The notes under the pieces were generated by a model. That model worked only from the letters and a program-made list of their open reading frames with translations, searched no databases and was not told the DNA's origin. A stretch of DNA of 64,000 bases from JASLDZ01 sp038226305 (lineage in GTDB: Bacteria > Pseudomonadota > Alphaproteobacteria > Caulobacterales > Caulobacteraceae): assembly GCA_038226305.1 (NCBI GenBank), contig JBBRQN010000005.1:1-64000 (forward strand), written 5' to 3'. Both the position numbers and the translations under genes were made by a program. Positions 33,533 to 41,600 of the stretch are shown here, one piece after another. Every line of letters starts with the position of its first letter. The stretch's first letter is position 1.

Positions 33533-34294
33533 TCAGGCGGCGGTCGGGGACGGAACGCGCGCGCGCGGCAGATGGATGCCGCACTCGGTCTTCTCCGAAC
33601 CTTCCCAGCGGCCGGAGCGCACGGTGGCGTCGCCCTCCTGCGCAGGCCGGGTGCAGGGCCAGCAGCCGATGGAGGCGAAGCCTGCCTCGTGCAGGGGATG
33701 GCGCGGCAGGCCGGTTTCGGCGAAGCGGCGCTCCAGCGTCTCAAGGTCGATGTCGGCCAGGATGTTCAGGCGGATCACCCCGTCGATGGCTTCGAACAGG
33801 GGCAGGCGCAGGCGGCCAGCGCCGTGGAAGCGCTTCCTGCCGGTGATCAGCACGTCGAAACCCGGCAGCACCTTGTCCAGCGGCTCCACCTTGCGGATGG
33901 CGCAGCAGGCGTCGGTATCGGTCTTCCACAGGTCGTTCTTCGGATCGCGTGGATCGACGACGGCGGGCGACAGGTCGCGCACGTCGGTCAGGCCCAGCTT
34001 GGCGGCGAGGTCGTGGCGGTAATCCAGCGTCTGGGCGAAGTGCATCCGCGTGTCGAGGAACAGCACCGGCGTATCCGGCGCCACGCGAGACAGCAGTTCC
34101 AGCGGCAGGGCCGCCTCGGCTCCGAAAGAGGAGAGGAGCGCCACCCGGCCGGGGTGCTCGTCGATCACCGCTCGCAGCACCTCCTCCGGCGCAGCGCCGC
34201 GGAACCGCGCGTTCAGCGCCGAGGCCTCGGCGCTCGCCAGGTCCTGCGCGGTGGGGAGCGCGTTCAGCGCCGGGGGGATCGCCTCGGTGATCAT
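33533..34294 (-). CDS. cysH: Adenylyl-sulfate (APS) reductase, thioredoxin-dependent
   Basis: A 253-aa PAPS/APS reductase-family protein. Both cysteine pairs, CC in DACCAIRKVEP and CxxC in SIGCWPCTRPA, are present. They bind a [4Fe-4S] cluster and mark the APS-using class rather than the cluster-free PAPS reductases. The catalytic motif KTECGIHLP is near the C terminus. It reduces APS to sulfite. ATG 34294 is the start. It is divergent from cysD-cysNC, whose product supplies APS. Confidence 0.93.
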   Translation of the reverse strand: MITEAIPPALNALPTAQDLASAEASALNARFRGAAPEEVLRAVIDEHPGRVALLSSFGAEAALPLELLSRVAPDTPVLFLDTRMHFAQTLDYRHDLAAKLGLTDVRDLSPAVVDPRDPKNDLWKTDTDACCAIRKVEPLDKVLPGFDVLITGRKRFHGAGRLRLPLFEAIDGVIRLNILADIDLETLERRFAETGLPRHPLHEAGFASIGCWPCTRPAQEGDATVRSGRWEGSEKTECGIHLPRARVPSPTAA

Positions 34295-34328
34295 GGCCAC
34301 AGACTTGGCGGTGGCGAGGCGCCTTCGC

Positions 34329-34343
34329 CAGCGAACTTCGCTG
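34329..34343. promoter_or_regulatory. Perfect 7-1-7 palindrome in the cysH-cysD control region
   Basis: CAGCGAA-C-TTCGCTG is a perfect dyad 35 bases upstream of the cysH start, in the 215-base gap between the two divergent sulfur operons. A second, near-perfect dyad (34313-34329) abuts it. The position suits an operator serving one or both directions; the regulator is not encoded in this window. Confidence 0.5.
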
Positions 34344-34509
34344 TTTGCCGGTGCAGTTTATCTATCGCTGCCCGTGGCCATGCACCGGTAGCCAGCGTCG
34401 CATTAGAGGGACGCCACGATGGGCCATCGGATGCGCGGGCTCAGCTTTTCTACACGGCCCGGCACGAGTTCTCGTTTTCGCGGACGCTCGCGCAGGCGCA
34501 AACGGCGGC

Positions 34510-35463
34510 ATGGCCTTCGACACCGCCGCTTCCCAGCTCGCCGCCCCAGTGGCTCCGCGCGCCGCGCTCTCGCCACACCTGAAGCGGCTGGAGTCGGAGT
34601 CGATCGAGATCCTGCGCGAGGTGGGCGCCGAGTTCGCCAACCCGGTGCTGCTCTATTCCATCGGCAAGGATTCAGGGGTGCTGCTGCACCTCGCCAAAAA
34701 GGCGTTCTTCCCTTCGCGTCCGCCGTTCCCGCTGATGCACGTGGATACGACCTGGAAGTTCCGGGACATGATCGCCCACCGCGACCGCGTCGCCGCCGAA
34801 AGCGGGATGGAGCTGATCGTCCACACCAATCAGGAGGGGGTCGCCGCGGGCGTCTCGCCCCTCACGTCGGGTTCCTCCGAGCACACCCGGGTGATGAAGA
34901 CCGAGGCACTGAAGCAGGCGCTGGACCTGCACAAGTTCGACGCCGCCATCGGCGGCGCCCGTCGCGACGAGGAGAAGAGCCGCGCCAAGGAGCGGGTGGT
35001 CTCGATCCGCAGCCCCGGCCACGGCTGGGACCCCCGCCGCCAGCGCCCCGAACTCTGGAACCTTTACAACACCCGCCTCGCCCCCGGTGAGACGGCTCGG
35101 GTGTTCCCGCTCTCCAACTGGACCGAACTCGACGTGTGGGAATACACGCGTGCCGAGGCCATCCCCGTGGTGCCCCTCTACTTCGCCGCCGACCGCCCGG
35201 TGGTGTTGCGCGACGGCCGCTGGATCATGCGGGACGACGATAGGCTGACGCTCAGCCCCGGCGAGGTGCTGGAAACCCGCCGCGTGCGCTTCCGCTCTCT
35301 GGGCTGCTACCCATTGAGCGCGGCGGTGGAGAGCGATGCCGACGACCTCGACTCCATCATCGACGAGCTGAAGACCTCCCGCACCTCCGAGCGCAACGGG
35401 AGGCTGATCGATGGCGACGAGGCCGCCTCGATGGAACGCAAGAAGCGCGAGGGCTACTTCTGA
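34510..35463 (+). CDS. cysD: Sulfate adenylyltransferase subunit 2
   Basis: A 317-aa small subunit of ATP sulfurylase that makes APS from sulfate and ATP. The PP-loop is YSIGKDSGVLLHLA, followed by LMHVDTTWKFRDM, GGARRDEEKSRAKER and the C-terminal MERKKREGYF characteristic of CysD. Length is standard. ATG 34510 matches the family N terminus. Its stop overlaps the cysNC start by one base (TGATG). Confidence 0.96.
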   Translation: MAFDTAASQLAAPVAPRAALSPHLKRLESESIEILREVGAEFANPVLLYSIGKDSGVLLHLAKKAFFPSRPPFPLMHVDTTWKFRDMIAHRDRVAAESGMELIVHTNQEGVAAGVSPLTSGSSEHTRVMKTEALKQALDLHKFDAAIGGARRDEEKSRAKERVVSIRSPGHGWDPRRQRPELWNLYNTRLAPGETARVFPLSNWTELDVWEYTRAEAIPVVPLYFAADRPVVLRDGRWIMRDDDRLTLSPGEVLETRRVRFRSLGCYPLSAAVESDADDLDSIIDELKTSRTSERNGRLIDGDEAASMERKKREGYF

Positions 35464-37376
35464 TGGCCGCGGATTTCGGGGGCGAGCCCATCACCGCCCA
35501 ATCTCTCGAGGGCAAGGCGGAGCTTCTGCGGGTGCTCACCTGCGGCAGCGTCGACGACGGCAAGTCCACTCTGCTGGGCCGCCTGATCTTCGAGGCGGGC
35601 GCCGCCCCGCAGGACACGCTCGACGAACTGTATCGCGACTCCAAACGCCGGGGCCTCAGCGAGCCCGACTACTCGCTCCTGCTGGACGGGCTGGAGGCGG
35701 AGCGGGCGCAGGGCATCACCATCGACGTGGCCTACCGCTTCTTCGCCACCCCGCGCCGCGCGTTCATCGTCGCCGACGCCCCCGGCCACGAGCAGTACAC
35801 CCGCAACATGGCCACTGGCGCCAGTACCGCCGACCTCGCCATCCTGCTGGTGGACGCGCGCAAGGGTCTCTTGCCGCAGACGCGCCGCCACGCCGCCATC
35901 TGTTCGCTCCTGGGCGTGCGGCAGGTGATCCTGGCCATCAACAAGATGGATCTCGTGGGCTGGGACGAAGGGGTGTTCGACCGGCTCGTCGCCGAGTTCG
36001 CGGCCACCTCGCAGGCGCTGAACTTCCGGGGCGTGCAGGCCATCCCGCTTTCGGCCAAGAGCGGCGGCAACCTCTCCACGCGCGAGGTTGCGGCGCCCTG
36101 GTATCGCGGCCCGACGCTCTTGGAGCATCTGGAGACCGCCCCTGCGGGTGCGACCGCCACCGGGCCCTTCCGCTTTCCGGTGCAGTGGGTGAACCGGCCC
36201 AATCTCGACTTCCGCGGCTTCTCCGGCACGGTCGCTTCCGGTCAGGTGGGCGTGGGCGATGCGATCGTGGCCGCCGCCTCCGGCCGCACGTCCACGGTGG
36301 CGCGGATCGTCACCGCCGACGGCGACCAGCCGGTGGCCACCCCCGGCGACGCCGTGACCCTGGTGCTGGCCGACGCGATCGACATCACGCGAGGCGACCT
36401 CCTTTCCGCACCGCGAGAGCGCCCGGCCGTGGCGCGCGCCTTCTCCGCCCGCCTCGTGTGGCTGGACGAGGCCCCCCTGCGGGTGAACGAAACCTACCTG
36501 CTCAAGATCGGCGGCAAGACCGTGCCGGCCAAGGTCACCGCCGTGCGCCACGGGGTGAAGGTGGAAGACCTGAGCGCCGAGCCCATCGCCCGCGTCGATC
36601 TGAACGCCATCGCCGAGGTGGAGGTCGAGACCACCGAGCCCATCGCCTTCGACGGCTATGCCGCCAACCGGCGCACCGGCGCCTTCATCCTGATCGACCG
36701 CACCAGCCGCTCTACAGCGGGCGCCGGGCTGATCGTCGAACCCCTGTCGGGCGCTCGCGAAGTGCACCTGCAGGCGGGCGCGCTGACCCGTGCCGACCGC
36801 GAGCGGCTGGCCGGGCACCGGGGCGCCTGCGTGTGGATCACCGGGCTCTCCGGCGCGGGCAAGTCCACGCTCGCCGACGCGCTGGAGCAGGCGCTGCATG
36901 CGCGCGGCGTGCGCACGGCGCTCCTCGACGGCGACAACCTGCGCCACGGGCTGAACGCCGATCTGGGCTTCTCAGCCGAGGCCCGCACCGAGAACCTGCG
37001 TCGCACCGGGGAGGTGGCGAGGCTGTTCGTGGAGGCGGGGGTTGTGGCGATCTGTGCCCTGATCTCACCGCTCCGCGCCGACCGGGAGCGCATCCGCACG
37101 ACGATCACGCCCGACGACTTCGTTGAGGTGTTCGTGGATGCGCCCCTGGCGCTGTGCCGCGCCCGCGACCCCAAGGGCCTGTACGTGAAGGCCGACCGGG
37201 GCGAGATCGCCGAGTTCACCGGCGTGTCTTCCCCCTATGAGCCGCCGCTGGCGGCCGATGTTGTGCTGGATGCGGCGGCGGAAGACCTTGCGGGTCAGGT
37301 CTCGGCGGTGATCGCCGCGCTGGAACGGCGGAGCGTGCTCGGCGATGCACAGACGGGCTTCGGCCTCGGCATCTGA
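35463..37376 (+). CDS. cysNC: Bifunctional sulfate adenylyltransferase subunit 1 / adenylylsulfate kinase
   Basis: A 637-aa fusion. CysN (about 1-430) is the GTPase that drives ATP sulfurylase: GSVDDGKST (28-36), DAPGHEQYTRNM and INKMDL are the G1, G3 and G4 motifs. CysC (about 440-637) phosphorylates APS to PAPS: GLSGAGKST near 461, LLDGDNLRHGL and RARDPKGLYVKA. The fusion is common in alphaproteobacteria. Since the window's CysH is of the APS-using type, the PAPS made here may serve sulfation as well as assimilation. Confidence 0.96.
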   Translation: MAADFGGEPITAQSLEGKAELLRVLTCGSVDDGKSTLLGRLIFEAGAAPQDTLDELYRDSKRRGLSEPDYSLLLDGLEAERAQGITIDVAYRFFATPRRAFIVADAPGHEQYTRNMATGASTADLAILLVDARKGLLPQTRRHAAICSLLGVRQVILAINKMDLVGWDEGVFDRLVAEFAATSQALNFRGVQAIPLSAKSGGNLSTREVAAPWYRGPTLLEHLETAPAGATATGPFRFPVQWVNRPNLDFRGFSGTVASGQVGVGDAIVAAASGRTSTVARIVTADGDQPVATPGDAVTLVLADAIDITRGDLLSAPRERPAVARAFSARLVWLDEAPLRVNETYLLKIGGKTVPAKVTAVRHGVKVEDLSAEPIARVDLNAIAEVEVETTEPIAFDGYAANRRTGAFILIDRTSRSTAGAGLIVEPLSGAREVHLQAGALTRADRERLAGHRGACVWITGLSGAGKSTLADALEQALHARGVRTALLDGDNLRHGLNADLGFSAEARTENLRRTGEVARLFVEAGVVAICALISPLRADRERIRTTITPDDFVEVFVDAPLALCRARDPKGLYVKADRGEIAEFTGVSSPYEPPLAADVVLDAAAEDLAGQVSAVIAALERRSVLGDAQTGFGLGI

Positions 37377-37383
37377 CGCGCCG

Positions 37384-37923
37384 CTACTCCTTCGGCGCGA
37401 GCATGGCCTGCATGCGCTTCTTCAGGCTGCGCAGGGCTTGGGGATCCTTACGCTCCACCACCGCTCGCTCCATGGGTGCCAGCTTGGCGAGCAGGCGGTT
37501 CTGGGCGGTGAAGGGCACGCGCTCGGCGTCCATGGCGGCCTGCAGGTTCTCGACGATGGCGTTGAAGTCCGTCGCCTGGGCCCCTTGGTTCTTGTGGACG
37601 GCCAGCATGTCGCGCCCGGTGTAGGTGCAGGGGCCGCCGAGGAGGTAGCAGAGCTGTTCGGCCAACACGCGCTTCAGCCGCACGGTGTCGGCGTCCTTGA
37701 AGATCTCCTTCACGCGCGGGTCGGCCATGTTCCGGTCCACGAAGGCGGCGGAAATCCGCTTGATCCCCTCGACTCCGTGGAAGGCCTTGAACGTGGCGTC
37801 GTCCTTCATGGGGACCGCGCCGGCGTTGGCGTTCGACTGCACGTAGGGATCGACGGCCTTCTCAGCCATCGGCACGGCGGGCGAGGCCTGAAGGGCTATG
37901 GCGACGAGGAGGGGGATGAGCAT
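37384..37923 (-). CDS. Exported group I truncated hemoglobin-like protein
   Basis: A 179-aa protein with a short N-terminal hydrophobic leader (MLIPLLVAIALQASPAVPMA). The globin part has FHGVEGIKRISAAFVDRN, LAEQLCYLLGGPCTYTGRDM with a Tyr-Thr-Gly segment, and the likely proximal histidine in MLAVHKNQGAQATDFN. This pattern belongs to the trHbN-like group. A leader on a globin is unusual and implies a periplasmic heme protein. It follows the DUF3034 gene by 8 bases in the same direction, a pairing seen in other proteobacteria. Confidence 0.8.
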   Translation of the reverse strand: MLIPLLVAIALQASPAVPMAEKAVDPYVQSNANAGAVPMKDDATFKAFHGVEGIKRISAAFVDRNMADPRVKEIFKDADTVRLKRVLAEQLCYLLGGPCTYTGRDMLAVHKNQGAQATDFNAIVENLQAAMDAERVPFTAQNRLLAKLAPMERAVVERKDPQALRSLKKRMQAMLAPKE

Positions 37924-37931
37924 GCTGCGTC

Positions 37932-38807
37932 TCAGAAGCCGGTTTGCAGGGACAGGTAGGTGCCGCGCTGGCCCCTGAAGCCCGCGATGGGGCCGAGGTC
38001 CACATAGGCTGCGGTGATGGAGAGCGACTTGTTGAAGGCGTAGGCGGCGAACACGTCGTAGGCCGCGCCCTCTTTCGCGAAGGACAGGCGGTTGGGCTTG
38101 GTGCGACCCTCGACGCCGATCACGAGCCGCTTGGTGGCCAGCCAGGCCGCAGACCCCTCGAACTCCGGCTTATAGCCGTCTGACTTGTCGCCGCCGTAGC
38201 CCAGGATGCCGAACTGGTTCGCCCGGGTGGCGCGCACCGTGCCGCTGACGAGCACGCTGGTGCTGAGGAAGAGCTTGGTGGCCGACATGTAGTAATCCAC
38301 GTCCGAGGCGCGCTTTGCCCCGACGAAGCGCACGACGCCCGGCTCGTCGTTGGACTTGTACTGCAACCCGACGGAAATCTGCGGCATCCAGCGGTCCTGG
38401 TCGTAGATGGCGTCTCCCAGGAGGCGGACCTTCACGCCCACGATGTCCTGGTCGAAGGTGAAGCCCTTGCCGAGGCCCAGCGCCGCGCCGACCTGGCGCG
38501 TGTCAAAGGCCTGGCGGGCGTAGGACAGTTCGACCCGGTCGAAGATCCCCACCGCGATCCCGCCTGTGGTGAGCTGGAAGTCGCCGGTTCGCACCGCCGT
38601 GCCGTGGGCGGCCACGCCGATCCCGTCGGCGGTCTCGCCCCCCGCGATCACGGCCCAGGTCGAGAGTCCGCCCCCGGCCGACCCCTCGATGGAGGATACT
38701 CCGCCTGTCAGCAGCAGCTTGCCGCCCGAGCGGAAGTCCTGGGCCATGACCGGCCGGGCGAACCCCACCAGCAACGTCAGCGTGATCAGCGCGGCCGCGT
38801 TTTTCAT
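37932..38807 (-). CDS. DUF3034 family outer-membrane-like protein
   Basis: A 291-aa protein. ATG 38807 begins a signal peptide (MKNAAALITLTLLVGFARPV, cleavage MAQ). The mature chain opens GGKLLLTGGVSSIEGSAGGGL, then alternates short hydrophobic strands and ends in an aromatic residue (SLQTGF), as expected for an outer-membrane beta barrel. Function of DUF3034 is unknown. It is in one unit with the exported truncated globin, suggesting a joint role in nitric oxide or oxygen chemistry, which is inference. Confidence 0.75.
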   Translation of the reverse strand: MKNAAALITLTLLVGFARPVMAQDFRSGGKLLLTGGVSSIEGSAGGGLSTWAVIAGGETADGIGVAAHGTAVRTGDFQLTTGGIAVGIFDRVELSYARQAFDTRQVGAALGLGKGFTFDQDIVGVKVRLLGDAIYDQDRWMPQISVGLQYKSNDEPGVVRFVGAKRASDVDYYMSATKLFLSTSVLVSGTVRATRANQFGILGYGGDKSDGYKPEFEGSAAWLATKRLVIGVEGRTKPNRLSFAKEGAAYDVFAAYAFNKSLSITAAYVDLGPIAGFRGQRGTYLSLQTGF

Positions 38808-38862
38808 GCCGCCGTTATGAACGGACATGTTGAAAAAATTCTGAAGCGCTGGAACGCAAAGC

Positions 38863-38887
38863 GCCCGCCGGAGGGTCTCCGACGGGC
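38863..38887 (-). terminator. Strong hairpin after the TonB-receptor gene
   Basis: GCCCGCCGGAG (38863-38873) and CTCCGACGGGC (38877-38887) pair over 11 positions with one mismatch that becomes a G-U wobble on the minus-strand transcript. It lies 64 bases beyond the receptor stop. A weak T-rich stretch (GCTTTGCGTT on the minus strand) follows. Confidence 0.6.
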
Positions 38888-38918
38888 ACCGTGCTGGTCT
38901 CGTTGTCGCGCGAAGCGG

Positions 38919-38933
38919 CCGGGAAACTCCCGG
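38919..38933 (-). terminator. Second hairpin after the TonB-receptor gene
   Basis: CCGGGA-AAC-TCCCGG is a perfect 6-bp stem 18 bases beyond the receptor stop codon, upstream of the stronger hairpin at 38863-38887. Together they probably end the transcript. Confidence 0.45.
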
Positions 38934-38950
38934 CACGCGCTGGCTTGAGG

Positions 38951-41395
38951 CTAGTACTTCGCGCGCAGTTCCACGCCGAAGGTACGCGGCGGGTTGAAGT
39001 TGGCGTAGTCGCCGATCGTGCCGCGGTTGGCGGCGGAGATGCGGTAGATGTGCTGCTCGTCGGCCAGGTTGCGAACCCAGAACGACACCGTCGCCGACGA
39101 GGTGCCGGGCACGTTGATGTCGGCGAGCGCCACGTTGGCGTTCATCACGAAGCTGGAGCCCGTCTTCACGGCCACGTTCTGGATCAGGTTGCCCGTGGGC
39201 GACACGTTGGCGAACTCGGTCTGGAAGGCGTACTGCGCGTCGGCGTAGTTGGCGTCGAAGTGGGTGCGCAGGGTGATCTTACCCAGCGGACGCTCGTAGT
39301 CGAAGAAGGCCGAGGCCGCGTTCGGCGGGGTGTAGACCACGTTCACCGGGAACGGAGTGCCCTGCGGAACGTCCGCATTGCCCGTGAAGGGGAACGGTGC
39401 GGCCGGGATCTTCACGTCGGTGTAGGCGTAGGAGACGCCCGCGGTGAGGCCTTCCATGATCCGCGCCGTCACGTCGAGTTCGACACCCTTGATCTTGGAG
39501 GTGCCCGGAGCGTTGCGGGTCTCTTCGGTGTGCGCGCCCTGGGTGGGGCTGCCGGGGGTGGTGTCGACGTTGTCGAAGTCGATCTGGCTGTTGTCACGAT
39601 CCATGGCGTAGGCGGCCACGTTCACGCGCAGGCGGCGGTTCAGGAAGTCGCCCTTGGCACCGATCTCGTAGGACTTCACTTCTTCGGCGGCGAAGGGGGT
39701 GAAGGTCTGCGAGCGGTCGTTGGCGCCGCCGGCCCGGAAGCCGGAGGCGTACTTGCCGTAGACGCTGATGGTCGGCGCCAGGTCGTAAGCCAGGGTCACG
39801 AGCGGGTCGAAGCGCGTGTCGTTGTAGGTGAACGGGAAGTTCGTGGCCTTGCCGTTGACGATGTAGAGCTTGCCGTCGCGCTCGTCCTTCGTGACGCGGC
39901 CGCCGAGGGTCAGGTGGAACTGCTCGGCGAAGTCAGGCGTGTAGGTCGCCTGGCCGTAGGCCGCGTAGCTCGTGGCGTTCGCCTGGCTGGCGCGGGTGAT
40001 GAAGCGCGTGCCCCGCTCCCAGCCCGCCGTTGCGGCCGAGGCCGTCGACGTGCCGTAGGGGTTGCGGATGATGTAGCCCGTGCCGGTCGCGTTGTACTGG
40101 TTGGTGAAGGGCGTGGCGGCCGATTCCTTGGCCTGCTCCGAGAAGTAGTAGACGCCAGCAGCGTAGGTGACGCTGTTGTTGAACAGGTTGCCGACCGCCT
40201 GGAACTCCTGGCTGACCTGCGTCTGGTAGAGGTCCGACAGGCTGTAGCGGCCGAAGTTGGCGTTGGGGGCGAACACGTTGCGGGCTTCGACGCCCGAGTT
40301 GTCCCACTGGTTGGTGGCCACGGAGCGGAACGCCGAGATCGAGCGCAGCTCGAGGTCGGGCGACACCTTGTACTTCAGAAGGGCCGAGAAGCCGCCGGTC
40401 TTGTCGACGCTGGGCTGCTGGACCGTGCCAACGTCAGACGTGGTCTGGCGATCGGTGCTCACACGCACGAAGGAGGCGAGCGGGTTGATCGTGCCGGCCG
40501 GGGCGCCGGCGGGGCCTGCCGTCACTTCGGCCAGTGTGCGAACGCGCTTGCCGTAGGGGTTGTAGCTGACCAGCTGGCTGAAGAACGGGGTGTTTTCGTC
40601 CTTCACGTAGTCGACCGAGAGCAGGGCGCTGAAGGCGTCGTTGGGCTTGTAGAGCGCCGAAGCGCGCACGCCCTTGCGATCGTACTGGTTCCAGCCCGCC
40701 TGGCCGGAAAGCGGGTTTTTCACGGTCGGGTCCTGATGCTGGATCAGGGCGTCGATCTTGATCGAGGTGTGGGCGAACTCGCCGAAGTTCTGGTGGATTT
40801 CGCCGTTGTAGGAACCGTAGTTGCCGAGGCCGGCCACGACGCGGCCGCCGTATTCGCCCGTCGGGCCCTTGGTCACGATGTTGAGGGCCCCGCCCTCCGT
40901 GTTGCGGCCGAACAGCGTGCCTTGCGGGCCGCGCAGAACTTCGAGGCGCTCGATGTCGAGGAGGGCGGCGTTCAGGCCCTGCTGGCGGCCGAGGTAGACG
41001 CCGTCGATGTAGACGCCGACGCCCTGGTCGCGGGCGGTCTGGTTGGCGTCGAAGGGCACGATGCCGCGGATGCCGACCGTGAGCGCCGACTGGCGGGCTT
41101 CGAAGGTGGCGACGCGCAGCGACGGGATGGAGCCGTCCTGCAGGCTGATCAGGCTTTCCGCGTGGCGGGCTTCCAGGTCGGCGGCGCTCACCACGGAGAT
41201 GGCGATCGGCGTCTTCTGGAGGTTCGTCTCGCGCTTGGTCGCGGTCACGATGACCTCGGACAGGCTCTGGGTGTCTTCCCGGGGAGGCGCGCTCACCGCG
41301 GCGGCCGCACCGCCGGTCTGGGCCGAGGCCGCACCGGCCATCAGCGCAACCAGTGCGCCAGCCGACACGCCGGCCATCAACGACATCGTTTTCAT
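38951..41395 (-). CDS. TonB-dependent outer-membrane receptor
   Basis: An 814-aa receptor. Signal peptide MKTMSLMAGVSAGALVALMA is followed by a TonB-box-like TQSLSEVIVTATKRE. The plug has GVGVYIDGVYLGRQQGLNAA and IEVLRGPQGTLFGRNTEGG-type sequence (residues RLEVLRGPQGTLFGRN), the classic plug signature. A beta barrel ends in the terminal aromatic-containing strand FGVELRAKY. Ligand cannot be read from sequence; this large alphaproteobacterial group takes up siderophores, vitamins, glycans and other molecules. The 205-base upstream region carries CTGTCAT-type repeats (41554-41593). Confidence 0.93.
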   Translation of the reverse strand: MKTMSLMAGVSAGALVALMAGAASAQTGGAAAAVSAPPREDTQSLSEVIVTATKRETNLQKTPIAISVVSAADLEARHAESLISLQDGSIPSLRVATFEARQSALTVGIRGIVPFDANQTARDQGVGVYIDGVYLGRQQGLNAALLDIERLEVLRGPQGTLFGRNTEGGALNIVTKGPTGEYGGRVVAGLGNYGSYNGEIHQNFGEFAHTSIKIDALIQHQDPTVKNPLSGQAGWNQYDRKGVRASALYKPNDAFSALLSVDYVKDENTPFFSQLVSYNPYGKRVRTLAEVTAGPAGAPAGTINPLASFVRVSTDRQTTSDVGTVQQPSVDKTGGFSALLKYKVSPDLELRSISAFRSVATNQWDNSGVEARNVFAPNANFGRYSLSDLYQTQVSQEFQAVGNLFNNSVTYAAGVYYFSEQAKESAATPFTNQYNATGTGYIIRNPYGTSTASAATAGWERGTRFITRASQANATSYAAYGQATYTPDFAEQFHLTLGGRVTKDERDGKLYIVNGKATNFPFTYNDTRFDPLVTLAYDLAPTISVYGKYASGFRAGGANDRSQTFTPFAAEEVKSYEIGAKGDFLNRRLRVNVAAYAMDRDNSQIDFDNVDTTPGSPTQGAHTEETRNAPGTSKIKGVELDVTARIMEGLTAGVSYAYTDVKIPAAPFPFTGNADVPQGTPFPVNVVYTPPNAASAFFDYERPLGKITLRTHFDANYADAQYAFQTEFANVSPTGNLIQNVAVKTGSSFVMNANVALADINVPGTSSATVSFWVRNLADEQHIYRISAANRGTIGDYANFNPPRTFGVELRAKY

Positions 41396-41553
41396 CGCAG
41401 TCCCCTCGTCGAGCGTGTTCGACCACGCCTATCGGGGAGCGACCTAGCGACGCCGCATAAACTCAGGACGACGGTTCGTTGAAGCTTTTGAGACAGCAAG
41501 GAGGCCTGTTGCATCAAAGACGCAAACATATCGGGCCGGTTTCAATGATTAAG

Positions 41554-41593
41554 GCGTCATGATCCTGTCATGACTCCGAAACTTTACTGTCAT
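41554..41593 (+). promoter_or_regulatory. Pho-box-like CTGTCAT repeats
   Basis: GCGTCAT (41554), CTGTCAT (41565) and CTGTCAT (41587) start at offsets of 11 and 22 bases, the helical spacing of PhoB half-sites. The group lies about 160-200 bases upstream of the TonB receptor start. The half-sites read toward the plus strand, opposite to the receptor, which is a mark against a simple activating Pho box. Confidence 0.35.
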
Positions 41594-41600
41594 CGTCAGT

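Noticed and set aside
34295..34509. SAM-type riboswitch in the sulfur control region
   Set aside because: No conserved SAM-I or SAM-II core could be recognised; the visible structure is a symmetric DNA palindrome instead.
38891..41482. A very long plus-strand open frame (over 800 codons) opposite the TonB receptor
   Set aside because: It mirrors the receptor gene, is Val/Gly/Arg-rich low-complexity, has no domain signature or RBS, and the receptor frame has clear plug and barrel motifs. High GC makes antisense frames stay open.
41396..41600. Riboswitch upstream of the TonB receptor (for example cobalamin type)
   Set aside because: No B12-box-like conserved core was visible on the minus strand, only CTGTCAT repeats.
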